DNA of 5,558 bases from Candidatus Merdenecus merdavium (GTDB lineage Bacteria > Bacillota > Clostridia > Lachnospirales > Lachnospiraceae): assembly GCA_018715425.1 (NCBI GenBank), contig DVLR01000230.1, positions 1 through 5,558 on the forward strand, given 5' to 3'. The notes beneath the pieces are model-generated. The model made no database searches. It was not told the DNA's origin and saw only the letters and a list, made by a program, of their open reading frames with translations. The translations under genes were made by a program, and so were the position numbers. This document shows positions 1 to 5,382 of the stretch, piece after piece (position 1 is the first letter of the stretch; every line of letters starts with the position of its first letter).

Positions 1-823
1 AACCAATCAAGAGGTGACAGCCATTGTATCAGAAAACTTCCTGACGTCTAAAGCTACTGCAAGTATGATGTGTCAGCAAGTTGGGGCACAGATTTTTCCC
101 GTTGATATAGGGATTGTAAGAGATACAAAGTTATTAAATAAAAAAGTATCTTATGGAACAAAGAACATAAAAAAAGGTCCAGCCATGACAAAAGAAGAGG
201 TATATCAAGGGATAGAAACAGGAATTTCTATGGTTTCTAAGTTAAAGGAAGAAGGATATCATATTATCGCCACAGGAGAGATGGGAATTGGAAACACCAC
301 AACCAGTAGTGCTATTGCATCTGTTCTTCTAGAAGTAGATCCAGAAGTGGTAACGGGAGTAGGAGCTGGATTATCAAAAGAAGGTGTGCAAAAGAAAATA
401 GAAGTGATTCGCCAAGCCATCGCTGTAAACCATCCAGATAAAAATGATCCAATAGAAGTTCTTAGGACTTTAGGAGGACTTGATATTGCAGGCCTGACAG
501 GTGTCTTTTTAGGAGGAGCCATCTACCGTGTGCCCATTGTTATAGATGGTATGATCTCTGGCATCGCGGCACTTCTAGCAGCGTCTATTCACCCTCTTTC
601 CACATCCTTCCAATTAGCTTCGCATTTATCGAAAGAGCCAGCAGCAGGAATGATTTTGTCAAAGTTAGGAAAAGAACCTTATATCACTTGCGGTTTTAGC
701 CTAGGAGAGGGAACAGGAGCCTTATCCTTATTTCCCCTTTTGGATTTAGCATTATGTGTATATAATGGAATGGCTACCTTTGAGGAGAATCATATAGAGC
801 AGTATCGATCTTTTGATGAATGA
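1..823 (+). CDS. cobT: Nicotinate-nucleotide--dimethylbenzimidazole phosphoribosyltransferase CobT, 5'-truncated by window edge
   Basis: CobT transfers phosphoribose from nicotinate mononucleotide to the lower-ligand base (classically 5,6-dimethylbenzimidazole), giving alpha-ribazole 5'-phosphate for CobS; it is a cytoplasmic enzyme. The frame is open from base 2 to the TGA at 821-823, giving 273 visible residues that begin TNQEVTAIVSENF. This aligns with about residue 80 of Salmonella CobT (about 356 aa, from memory), so roughly 80 N-terminal residues are missing. The GTG at 14 is an internal valine, not a start. Both family catalytic glutamates are present: one in TGEMGIGNTT (codon 278-280, matching Salmonella Glu174) and one in SLGEGTGA (codon 707-709, matching Glu317). 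Other family blocks include KGPAMTKEE, GVGAGL and GGLDIAGLTGVFLGGA. Nothing suggests inactivation. The stop overlaps an upstream in-frame ATG of the next gene, so the two are probably cotranscribed. Identity is near certain; the native lower-ligand base cannot be read from this. Confidence 0.96.
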   Translation, partial: TNQEVTAIVSENFLTSKATASMMCQQVGAQIFPVDIGIVRDTKLLNKKVSYGTKNIKKGPAMTKEEVYQGIETGISMVSKLKEEGYHIIATGEMGIGNTTTSSAIASVLLEVDPEVVTGVGAGLSKEGVQKKIEVIRQAIAVNHPDKNDPIEVLRTLGGLDIAGLTGVFLGGAIYRVPIVIDGMISGIAALLAASIHPLSTSFQLASHLSKEPAAGMILSKLGKEPYITCGFSLGEGTGALSLFPLLDLALCVYNGMATFEENHIEQYRSFDE

Positions 824-829
824 GTATTT

Positions 830-835
830 GGAGGG
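830..835 (+). promoter_or_regulatory. Ribosome binding site that decides the cobU start
   Basis: GGAGGG lies five bases before the ATG at 841. An in-frame ATG at 820 overlaps the cobT stop (ATGA), but it would add seven residues (MSIWRVD) ahead of the P-loop strand. CobU proteins normally start directly at this strand (MxxLxTGG...), so 841 is the better start. The site lies just behind the cobT stop, which would suit translational coupling (inference). Confidence 0.7.
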
Positions 836-840
836 TAGAC

Positions 841-1413
841 ATGTTTGTTTTAATTACAGGAGGAAGTGGCAGTGGTAAGTCGGCTTTTGCAGAATCTTTG
901 ATGACGATGATGAAGGATTCAGAAAAAAAGATTTATCTAGCTAACATGATTCCTTATGGAAAAGAAGGAAAGGAAAAAATAGCTAGACATCGTTTCATGC
1001 GTAAGAATAAGGGATTTGAAACAGTGGAATGTTTCTACGATTTAGAAACGGTTTTTATACCTCATAGAAGCAGTGTTCTTTTAGAGTGTATGTCAAACCT
1101 TGTGGCAAATGAGATGTTCGATCCATCCAGTTCTTTCAATCAATTTCCTCATGACCATACAATGGAAATGTTACAAGATCGTATGATCCAAGGGGTGATC
1201 CAAATGAGTAAAAAGGTACGTCATCTTTGCGTTGTGACCAATGAGGTTTTTCATGATGGTGATTCCTATGCAAAAGAAACTTTAGAATATATGAAAGCAT
1301 TAGGGAATATAAATCAAGGATTAGCAAAGGAAGCGGATCTTGTTATAGAAGTAGTATATGGTATACCGATTATTTTGAGAGGAGAAAAGGAGTATGAAAG
1401 TCTTATTTCATAG
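841..1413 (+). CDS. cobU: CobU-like adenosylcobinamide kinase / adenosylcobinamide-phosphate guanylyltransferase (copy 1, divergent C-terminus)
   Basis: CobU phosphorylates adenosylcobinamide and then transfers GMP from GTP to give AdoCbi-GDP, the activated corrin half used by CobS. This 190-residue protein (Salmonella CobU is about 180) opens with a perfect P-loop, GGSGSGKS (residues 7-14). His50 in KIARHRFMR lines up with the Salmonella histidine (His46) that carries the GMP intermediate. TVECFYDLE (61-69) and LLECMSNLVANE (80-91) match the CobU core, and VVTNEV (131-136) matches the strand before the C-terminal motif. After that, the usual G-GIVP and GRVNQ-type residues are replaced: the text is VTNEVFHDGDSYAKETL and later LGNINQGLA, with YGIPIILRG where SGI(G) is usual. 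Residues 91-110 also look like a variable insert. The ATG at 841 is chosen for its RBS and P-loop position. The 3' end overlaps cobS by 20 bp. The family call is secure; whether both activities survive is not known. Confidence 0.88.
   Translation: MFVLITGGSGSGKSAFAESLMTMMKDSEKKIYLANMIPYGKEGKEKIARHRFMRKNKGFETVECFYDLETVFIPHRSSVLLECMSNLVANEMFDPSSSFNQFPHDHTMEMLQDRMIQGVIQMSKKVRHLCVVTNEVFHDGDSYAKETLEYMKALGNINQGLAKEADLVIEVVYGIPIILRGEKEYESLIS
1380..1384 (+). promoter_or_regulatory. Ribosome binding site of cobS inside the end of cobU
   Basis: AGGAG lies nine bases before the cobS ATG at 1394, within cobU coding sequence. A second AAAAGGAG at 1385-1392 is only one base from the ATG, too close to act as the main site. 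The placement means ribosomes finishing cobU pass directly over the cobS start region. Confidence 0.6.
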
Positions 1414-2164
1414 TTTTATTGTAGCGTGTTCCATGTACTCCAAAATCCCAATGCCAAAGACAGATTGGAAAGAAGAGTATATGAGATATACCATGTGCTT
1501 TTTCCCATTAATAGGAGTTTTTATCGGTCTTATGATTTACGGTGGATATTGGGTGATGGATGGCCAAAGTACTGGTTTACTCTTAAAGACTATTTTCATG
1601 ATTGTGCTTCCTTTATTGATAACAGGAGGGATTCACTTTGATGGATTTTTAGATACTGTGGATGCCAAGAGTTCATACAAGAGTAAAGAAGAGAAGCTAG
1701 AGATCTTAAAGGATCCCCACACGGGAGCTTTTGCTATAATAGGAGCAAGCATATATTTTTTATTATCCTTGGGGATTTATAGTGAAATTACCATAAAAGA
1801 AATGGGAGTGCTCTGTGTAGGATATACTATGTCAAGGGCTCTTAGTGGCTTAGGGGTAGCAACCTTTCCTATGGCAAAGAACACAGGGCTTTTAAGTATT
1901 TTTTCTAAGGGCTCTGATAAAAAAGTAGTTACAGTTGTCATGATGATCTATATCATTAGTTGTAGTATGATCATGTGTTTGTTTGATCCTGTATATGGAT
2001 TCGCTTCTATCATCGTCTCTTTTTTGGTGTTCTTCTATTACTATCATATGTCAATAAAAATTTTTGGAGGAATTACCGGAGATCTAGCAGGATATTTCCT
2101 ACAAGTTTGCGAATTGTCTATAGCAGCAGCTTTAGTCCTTGTGAAATATCTATATCCTTTTTAA
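1394..2164 (+). CDS. cobS: Adenosylcobinamide-GDP ribazoletransferase (cobalamin-5'-phosphate synthase) CobS
   Basis: CobS is the integral membrane enzyme that joins AdoCbi-GDP (from CobU) to alpha-ribazole phosphate (from CobT), releasing GMP and giving adenosylcobalamin 5'-phosphate. The 256-residue length is usual for the family. The acidic signature GGIHFDGFLDTVDA (residues 78-91: His81, Asp83, Asp87, Asp90) is intact. It is followed by KLEILKDPHTGAFAIIG (about 101-117), matching the family's EIMKD-x-x-G-F/A-G block, and by FGGITGDLAGY (224-234) near the C-terminus. Hydrophobic segments fall at about 34-52, 63-79, 112-130, 138-157, 178-196, 202-217 and 236-254, as expected for a multi-pass protein. 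The ATG at 1394 overlaps the end of cobU by 20 bp and has AGGAG nine bases upstream. No lesion is visible. Function is assigned by family motifs with high certainty. Confidence 0.96.
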   Translation: MKVLFHSFIVACSMYSKIPMPKTDWKEEYMRYTMCFFPLIGVFIGLMIYGGYWVMDGQSTGLLLKTIFMIVLPLLITGGIHFDGFLDTVDAKSSYKSKEEKLEILKDPHTGAFAIIGASIYFLLSLGIYSEITIKEMGVLCVGYTMSRALSGLGVATFPMAKNTGLLSIFSKGSDKKVVTVVMMIYIISCSMIMCLFDPVYGFASIIVSFLVFFYYYHMSIKIFGGITGDLAGYFLQVCELSIAAALVLVKYLYPF

Positions 2165-2177
2165 AGTTTTGTCATCA

Positions 2178-2193
2178 CCTTATGGATGTAAGG
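2178..2193. other. Small inverted repeat in the cobS-cobU2 gap
   Basis: The 80-base gap 2165-2244 is the longest non-coding stretch in the window. It holds CCTTA (2178-2182) and TAAGG (2189-2193) around a six-base loop. The five-pair stem is weak and is not followed by a run of T, so it is not a convincing intrinsic terminator. I see no clear promoter or riboswitch here. The gap ends in the strong ribosome binding site of the next gene. Confidence 0.25.
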
Positions 2194-2244
2194 ATCGAAC
2201 ATGAACTAGAATTCTCGTAAACGTAGTGAAAAAGGAGGCTTGAA

Positions 2245-2673
2245 ATGATCTTAGTTATTGGAGGAAGAAATCAAGGAAAATTAGCATATACAAAAGAAAG
2301 ATTTATGATGAAGGAAGAGGATTTTATCGATGGAAGAATTTGTAGCGATTTAGAAATCTACCATACCAAGGGAATAAAAAACTTTCATGAATATATAAAA
2401 AGACGACTAAAAGAGAATGATTTAGAGGAATCTTTTGCTGAAGATCTCTGTTTAAAAAATCCCCATATTATCATCATTACAGATGAAATTGGTTATGGAA
2501 TTGTTCCTGTGGATCCTTTTGAAAGAAGGTATCGAGAACAAGTTGGACGTATATGTACAAATCTTGCCAAACAATCAATTGAAGTTCATAGAGTCATATG
2601 TGGGATCGGACAGATGATCAAAAGTAATGGGAAGGATCCTATGCTTGTAAATAAAAGGGAAACAGATAGATAA
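2245..2673 (+). CDS. Short CobU-family paralogue (copy 2) with degenerate P-loop
   Basis: This 142-residue protein belongs to the CobU family but is about 40 residues shorter than a full enzyme. The N-terminus MILVIGGRNQGKLAYTKERF has the CobU strand and a P-loop (residues 6-13, GGRNQGKL) in which the final Ser/Thr, normally a Mg-nucleotide ligand, is Leu. The middle is shortened, and I see no counterpart of the RI-x-x-H guanylylation site. The C-terminal half is a strong CobU match: IIIITDEIGYGIVPVDP (75-91), then a R-x-x-x-G-R block (RYREQVGRICTNLA, 95-108), then VICGIG (117-122), like VTNEVGMGIVP ... GRVNQ ... VSGIG in Salmonella CobU. AAAGGAGG at 2231-2238 sits six bases before the ATG. 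From memory, similar short proteins occur in clostridial B12 operons, sometimes labelled cobinamide kinase or cobalbumin biosynthesis protein. Its role is uncertain: it may support or complete copy 1, or have a separate nucleotide-binding role. Confidence 0.8.
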   Translation: MILVIGGRNQGKLAYTKERFMMKEEDFIDGRICSDLEIYHTKGIKNFHEYIKRRLKENDLEESFAEDLCLKNPHIIIITDEIGYGIVPVDPFERRYREQVGRICTNLAKQSIEVHRVICGIGQMIKSNGKDPMLVNKRETDR

Positions 2674-2693
2674 GAGGAAACAGGTAGGTAAAG
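2658..2693 (+). repeat. Imperfect 18-bp tandem duplication across the cobU2 stop codon
   Basis: Bases 2658-2675 (GGAAACAGATAGATAAGA) and 2676-2693 (GGAAACAGGTAGGTAAAG) are adjacent copies agreeing at 14 of 18 positions; all four differences are A/G. The first copy encodes the last codons and the TAA stop (2671-2673) of the short CobU gene. The second repeats the same phase, so it carries a second in-frame TAA (2689-2691), and it merges into the AAGGTGG ribosome binding site of the phosphatase gene. Confidence 0.6.
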
Positions 2694-2707
2694 GTGGTAG
2701 ATCTAGG

Positions 2708-3289
2708 ATGAAGGTATGGATGATTCGGCACGGAAAGACCGTTGGAAATCTAGAGAGCAGATATATAGGAGTTACAGACCAAGGGCTTTGCAAAGAAGGG
2801 GAAGAGGAGCTTAAGCATAATAAAAAGTGGTTGGAGCTTACTTTAGACTGCGTTTATGTAAGTCCTATGTTGCGTTGCCAGCAAACGGCAGAGATTTTAT
2901 GTAACAGCCATTTTAAAAAAGAAATCATCGATGGATTAAAAGAATGTAATTTTGGCTTGTTTGAAAATAAAAATTATAAAGATCTAACAGGGAATCAGGA
3001 ATACCAAACATGGATCGATAGTGGTGGGAACTGTATTTTTCCAAATGGTGATGATCCAGTAGAATTTAAGAAAAGAAGTGTAAAGACTTTTTTACATATA
3101 ATAGAAACAGCAACAGAAAATAAGTATCAAGAGATTGGAATTGTTACCCACGGTGGAACCATTATGAGCATCATGGAAGCATTGGCTCATCCTAAAAAGG
3201 ATTTTTATACATGGCATGTACCTAACGGAAAAGGTTATACTTTTTTTGTTGAAAATGGAAATGTAATCAAAGAAGTAAAAGAAATATAG
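2708..3289 (+). CDS. cobC: Alpha-ribazole phosphatase, histidine phosphatase (phosphoglycerate mutase-like) family, CobC type
   Basis: CobC-type enzymes remove the 5'-phosphate from alpha-ribazole phosphate or, in the main route, from adenosylcobalamin 5'-phosphate made by CobS. The 193-residue protein has the complete histidine phosphatase active site: RHGKT at the N-terminus (Arg7, His8 as phosphate acceptor), SPMLRCQQTA (52-61, Arg56), the acid Glu79 in LKECNFGLFENK, and the second histidine His148 in VTHGG. The N-terminal YIGVTDQGLCKEG and the FGLFENKNYKDL segment are typical of alpha-ribazole phosphatases, and length suits the subfamily. AAGGTGG at 2691-2697 sits ten bases before the ATG. 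The superfamily also contains phosphoglycerate mutases and other small phosphatases, so the specific substrate rests mainly on its place between cobU2 and cbiB. Confidence 0.88.
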   Translation: MKVWMIRHGKTVGNLESRYIGVTDQGLCKEGEEELKHNKKWLELTLDCVYVSPMLRCQQTAEILCNSHFKKEIIDGLKECNFGLFENKNYKDLTGNQEYQTWIDSGGNCIFPNGDDPVEFKKRSVKTFLHIIETATENKYQEIGIVTHGGTIMSIMEALAHPKKDFYTWHVPNGKGYTFFVENGNVIKEVKEI

Positions 3290-3310
3290 AGGACAATGAA
3301 GGACAGATAA

Positions 3311-4288
3311 ATGATGAAAACATCTCTATTAGCATTAGTAATGGGTTATATCATAGATTTAATAGTAGGAGATCCATACGTTATATATCATCCAGTCAGG
3401 ATGATTGGAAATCTCATTTCTTGGTTAGAAAAGAAGCTAAATACTGAAAAATTTAAGGATAAAAAAAGGAAATTCGGGGTGGTATTAACGATTTTGGTGG
3501 TATGTATTTCTACTTTAGTACCCTTTGCTCTACTTTATATTGCCTACCAGATTCATACGGTATTGGGAGTTGTAGTAGAAACCATCATGTGTTATCAGCT
3601 TCTAGCTACAAAATCCTTAAAAGTCGAAAGCATGAAGGTATATCATGCTTTAAAAGATGAGGATCTTCCTCAAGCACGAAAGGCTATTTCTATGATCGTA
3701 GGAAGAGATACGGATCAGCTAACCAAAGATGAGATCTCAAAAGCTGCAGTGGAAACAGTGGCAGAAAATACAGCAGATGGAGTGGTGGCTCCAATGATAT
3801 TTATGGCTTTAGGAGGGGCAACGTTAGGATTTTTTTATAAGAGTATTAATACCTTAGATTCTATGGTTGGCTATAAAGATGAAAGATACGCTGAGATTGG
3901 AAGATGTTCAGCTTTACTAGATGATGTGGTGAATTTTTTCCCATCTAGAATTAGTGCTGTTCTTATGATCATCGCCTCTTATCTTGGGGGATATCATGGA
4001 GCAGATGCAGTGAGGTGCTTTAAAAGGGATCGTTTTTGTCATCCTAGTCCAAATTCTGCTCAGACGGAATCCGTTATGGCAGGAGCTCTTGGAGTCCAAT
4101 TAGCAGGGGATGCTTATTACTTTGGAAAAAAAGTCAGGAAAGCAACCATTGGAGATCATAAAAGGCCCATTGAGATAGAAGATATAAAAAGAGCCAATCA
4201 TCTTTTATATATGACATCGTGTTTATCTTTGCTTTTATGTGTAGGGGTAAAAGGATTCTTTCTGTTTGCTTTTGGAGTATTGAAGTAG
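3311..4288 (+). CDS. cbiB: Adenosylcobinamide(-phosphate) synthase CbiB, membrane protein
   Basis: CbiB condenses adenosylcobyric acid with (R)-1-aminopropan-2-ol O-phosphate (or the free amine), using ATP, to give adenosylcobinamide phosphate. The 325-residue length matches the family (Salmonella about 319, from memory). Diagnostic blocks are DLIVGDPYVIYHPVRMIG (16-33), AAVETVAENTADGVVAP (145-161), INTLDSMVGYKDERYAEIGR (179-198), LLDDVVNFFPSRISA (202-216) and HPSPNSAQTESVMAGALGVQLAG (244-266). Membrane segments are likely at about 3-20, 56-79, 84-99, 157-176, 212-228 and 298-324. Two adjacent in-frame ATGs occur at 3311 and 3314; AAGGA at 3299-3303 is seven and ten bases away, so either could be used. 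CobD, which makes the aminopropanol phosphate, follows 19 bases downstream, so the substrate supplier and user are adjacent. No defect is visible. Confidence 0.96.
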   Translation: MMKTSLLALVMGYIIDLIVGDPYVIYHPVRMIGNLISWLEKKLNTEKFKDKKRKFGVVLTILVVCISTLVPFALLYIAYQIHTVLGVVVETIMCYQLLATKSLKVESMKVYHALKDEDLPQARKAISMIVGRDTDQLTKDEISKAAVETVAENTADGVVAPMIFMALGGATLGFFYKSINTLDSMVGYKDERYAEIGRCSALLDDVVNFFPSRISAVLMIIASYLGGYHGADAVRCFKRDRFCHPSPNSAQTESVMAGALGVQLAGDAYYFGKKVRKATIGDHKRPIEIEDIKRANHLLYMTSCLSLLLCVGVKGFFLFAFGVLK

Positions 4289-4307
4289 AAGAAAGGAGAG
4301 GTTAGAT

Positions 4308-5348
4308 ATGATAGAGTCAGAACATGGTGGAGATATTTATCGTTCTTTGGGCTGCATGGATTTTTCAGCAAATATCAATCCCTTAGGTATGCCACCAGCA
4401 GTGCTTTTAGCCGCATGGGAGGGAGTAACCAACAGTACTCAGTATCCAGATGTATTTTGTGAAGAATTAAGAGAAGGGATAGGAAGTTACGAAGGGATAG
4501 AGAAGGAAACCATCTTATGTGGAAATGGTGCAGCAGATATTATCTATTCTTTTGTTTTAGGCTTTCGACCTCAAAAAGCATTGCTGTTAGCTCCTACTTT
4601 TTCTGAATATGAACATGCTCTAGAAACTGTGGATTGTGAACCGATCTTTTATCCATTAAAAGAATCATTGGATTATGAATTAGATATAGAGTATCTAAAG
4701 TATCTAGATGATTCTATAGATGTGATCTTTCTTTGTAATCCTAATAATCCAACGGGACAATTAATTTCTAAAGATTTGTTACTAGAAGTGTTAGAGCAAA
4801 CAAAGAAACATGAGATTTTCACTGTAATGGATGAGTGCTTTTTAGATATGATCCATGATGGAAACCATTATTCTGTGAAAGATTTATTAAAGGATAGAAG
4901 GGATCTGTTACTGATTAAAGCTTTTACAAAGTTATATGCTATGCCAGGTCTTCGATTAGGCTATGGGATCACTTATAACCTGGAACTATTACATAAAATG
5001 AGGGAAGCAACACAGGCGTGGAATGTCTCATTACCTGCCCAAAAGGCTGGAGTTGCTGCATTGCAGGAAAAGAAATACGTGGAAGAAACAAGAACATTGA
5101 TTCAAAGGGAAAATCATTGGTTAAAGAGTCAATTAAAAGAATTAGGATTGAAAGTCTTTGATTCTAAGGCAAACTATATTTTTTTTAAAGGCCCCATTGA
5201 TCTTTATGAAAGGATGAAACATAAAGGTTATCTAATTAGAGATTGCAGCAATTATAGAAACTTAGAAAAGGGTAGTTTTCGCATAGCAGTAAAATTACCA
5301 GAAGATAATCAGCGGTTGATTCAAACATTGAAGGATGTTCTTTCATAG
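4308..5348 (+). CDS. cobD: L-threonine-O-3-phosphate decarboxylase CobD (PLP-dependent, aminotransferase fold I)
   Basis: CobD decarboxylates L-threonine phosphate to (R)-1-aminopropan-2-ol O-phosphate, the linker that CbiB attaches to cobyric acid. The 346-residue protein has the fold-type I PLP site: GNGAAD (72-77), CNPNNPTG (143-150), DECF (175-178, Asp175 contacting the PLP ring nitrogen), Lys208 in KAFTKLYAMPGLRLGYG as the Schiff-base lysine, and arginines Arg216 and Arg325 (SFRIAVK) at positions that bind substrate carboxylate in relatives. The start HGGDIYRSLGCMDFSANINPLGMP is typical of CobD and separates it from the closely related histidinol-phosphate aminotransferase HisC; the B12 context agrees. 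AAAGGAG at 4292-4298 is nine bases before the ATG. There is no metal-binding C-terminal extension of the kind seen in some longer CobD proteins. The threonine kinase that would feed it is not in the window. Confidence 0.94.
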   Translation: MIESEHGGDIYRSLGCMDFSANINPLGMPPAVLLAAWEGVTNSTQYPDVFCEELREGIGSYEGIEKETILCGNGAADIIYSFVLGFRPQKALLLAPTFSEYEHALETVDCEPIFYPLKESLDYELDIEYLKYLDDSIDVIFLCNPNNPTGQLISKDLLLEVLEQTKKHEIFTVMDECFLDMIHDGNHYSVKDLLKDRRDLLLIKAFTKLYAMPGLRLGYGITYNLELLHKMREATQAWNVSLPAQKAGVAALQEKKYVEETRTLIQRENHWLKSQLKELGLKVFDSKANYIFFKGPIDLYERMKHKGYLIRDCSNYRNLEKGSFRIAVKLPEDNQRLIQTLKDVLS

Positions 5349-5382
5349 AATGCCGATGAAAAAGTAGAGAAAGGTAAGACCA

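Noticed and set aside
14..16. GTG as a possible start of the first gene
   Set aside because: The frame is open upstream to base 2 and the residues TNQEVTAI continue the CobT alignment, so this valine is internal and the true start is outside the window.
259..522. Minus-strand open frame inside cobT
   Set aside because: It is fully antisense to a conserved enzyme, has no family resemblance and no good ribosome binding site. The other minus-strand frames at 1136-1327, 2575-2793 and 3917-4099 are rejected for the same reasons.
1426..1641. Second plus-strand frame inside cobS
   Set aside because: It lies wholly within the clear cobS frame and encodes no recognisable protein.
2178..2193. Hairpin as an intrinsic terminator after cobS
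   Set aside because: The stem is only five pairs and no T-run follows; the genes on both sides belong to the same pathway.
2708..3289. Glycolytic phosphoglycerate mutase
   Set aside because: At 193 residues it is shorter than the usual glycolytic mutase, and its FGLFENK-type segment plus the B12 operon context fit an alpha-ribazole phosphatase.
3296..3310. Mini-frame ATG AAG GAC AGA TAA directly before cbiB, and a similar five-codon frame at 5350-5367 before cbiP
   Set aside because: Both are very short with poor ribosome binding site spacing, as expected by chance in AT-rich spacers; no sign of a leader-peptide regulator.
4308..5348. Histidinol-phosphate aminotransferase (HisC) instead of CobD
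   Set aside because: The fold is shared, but the HGGD...DFSANINPLG start is CobD-like and the gene sits between cbiB and cbiP.
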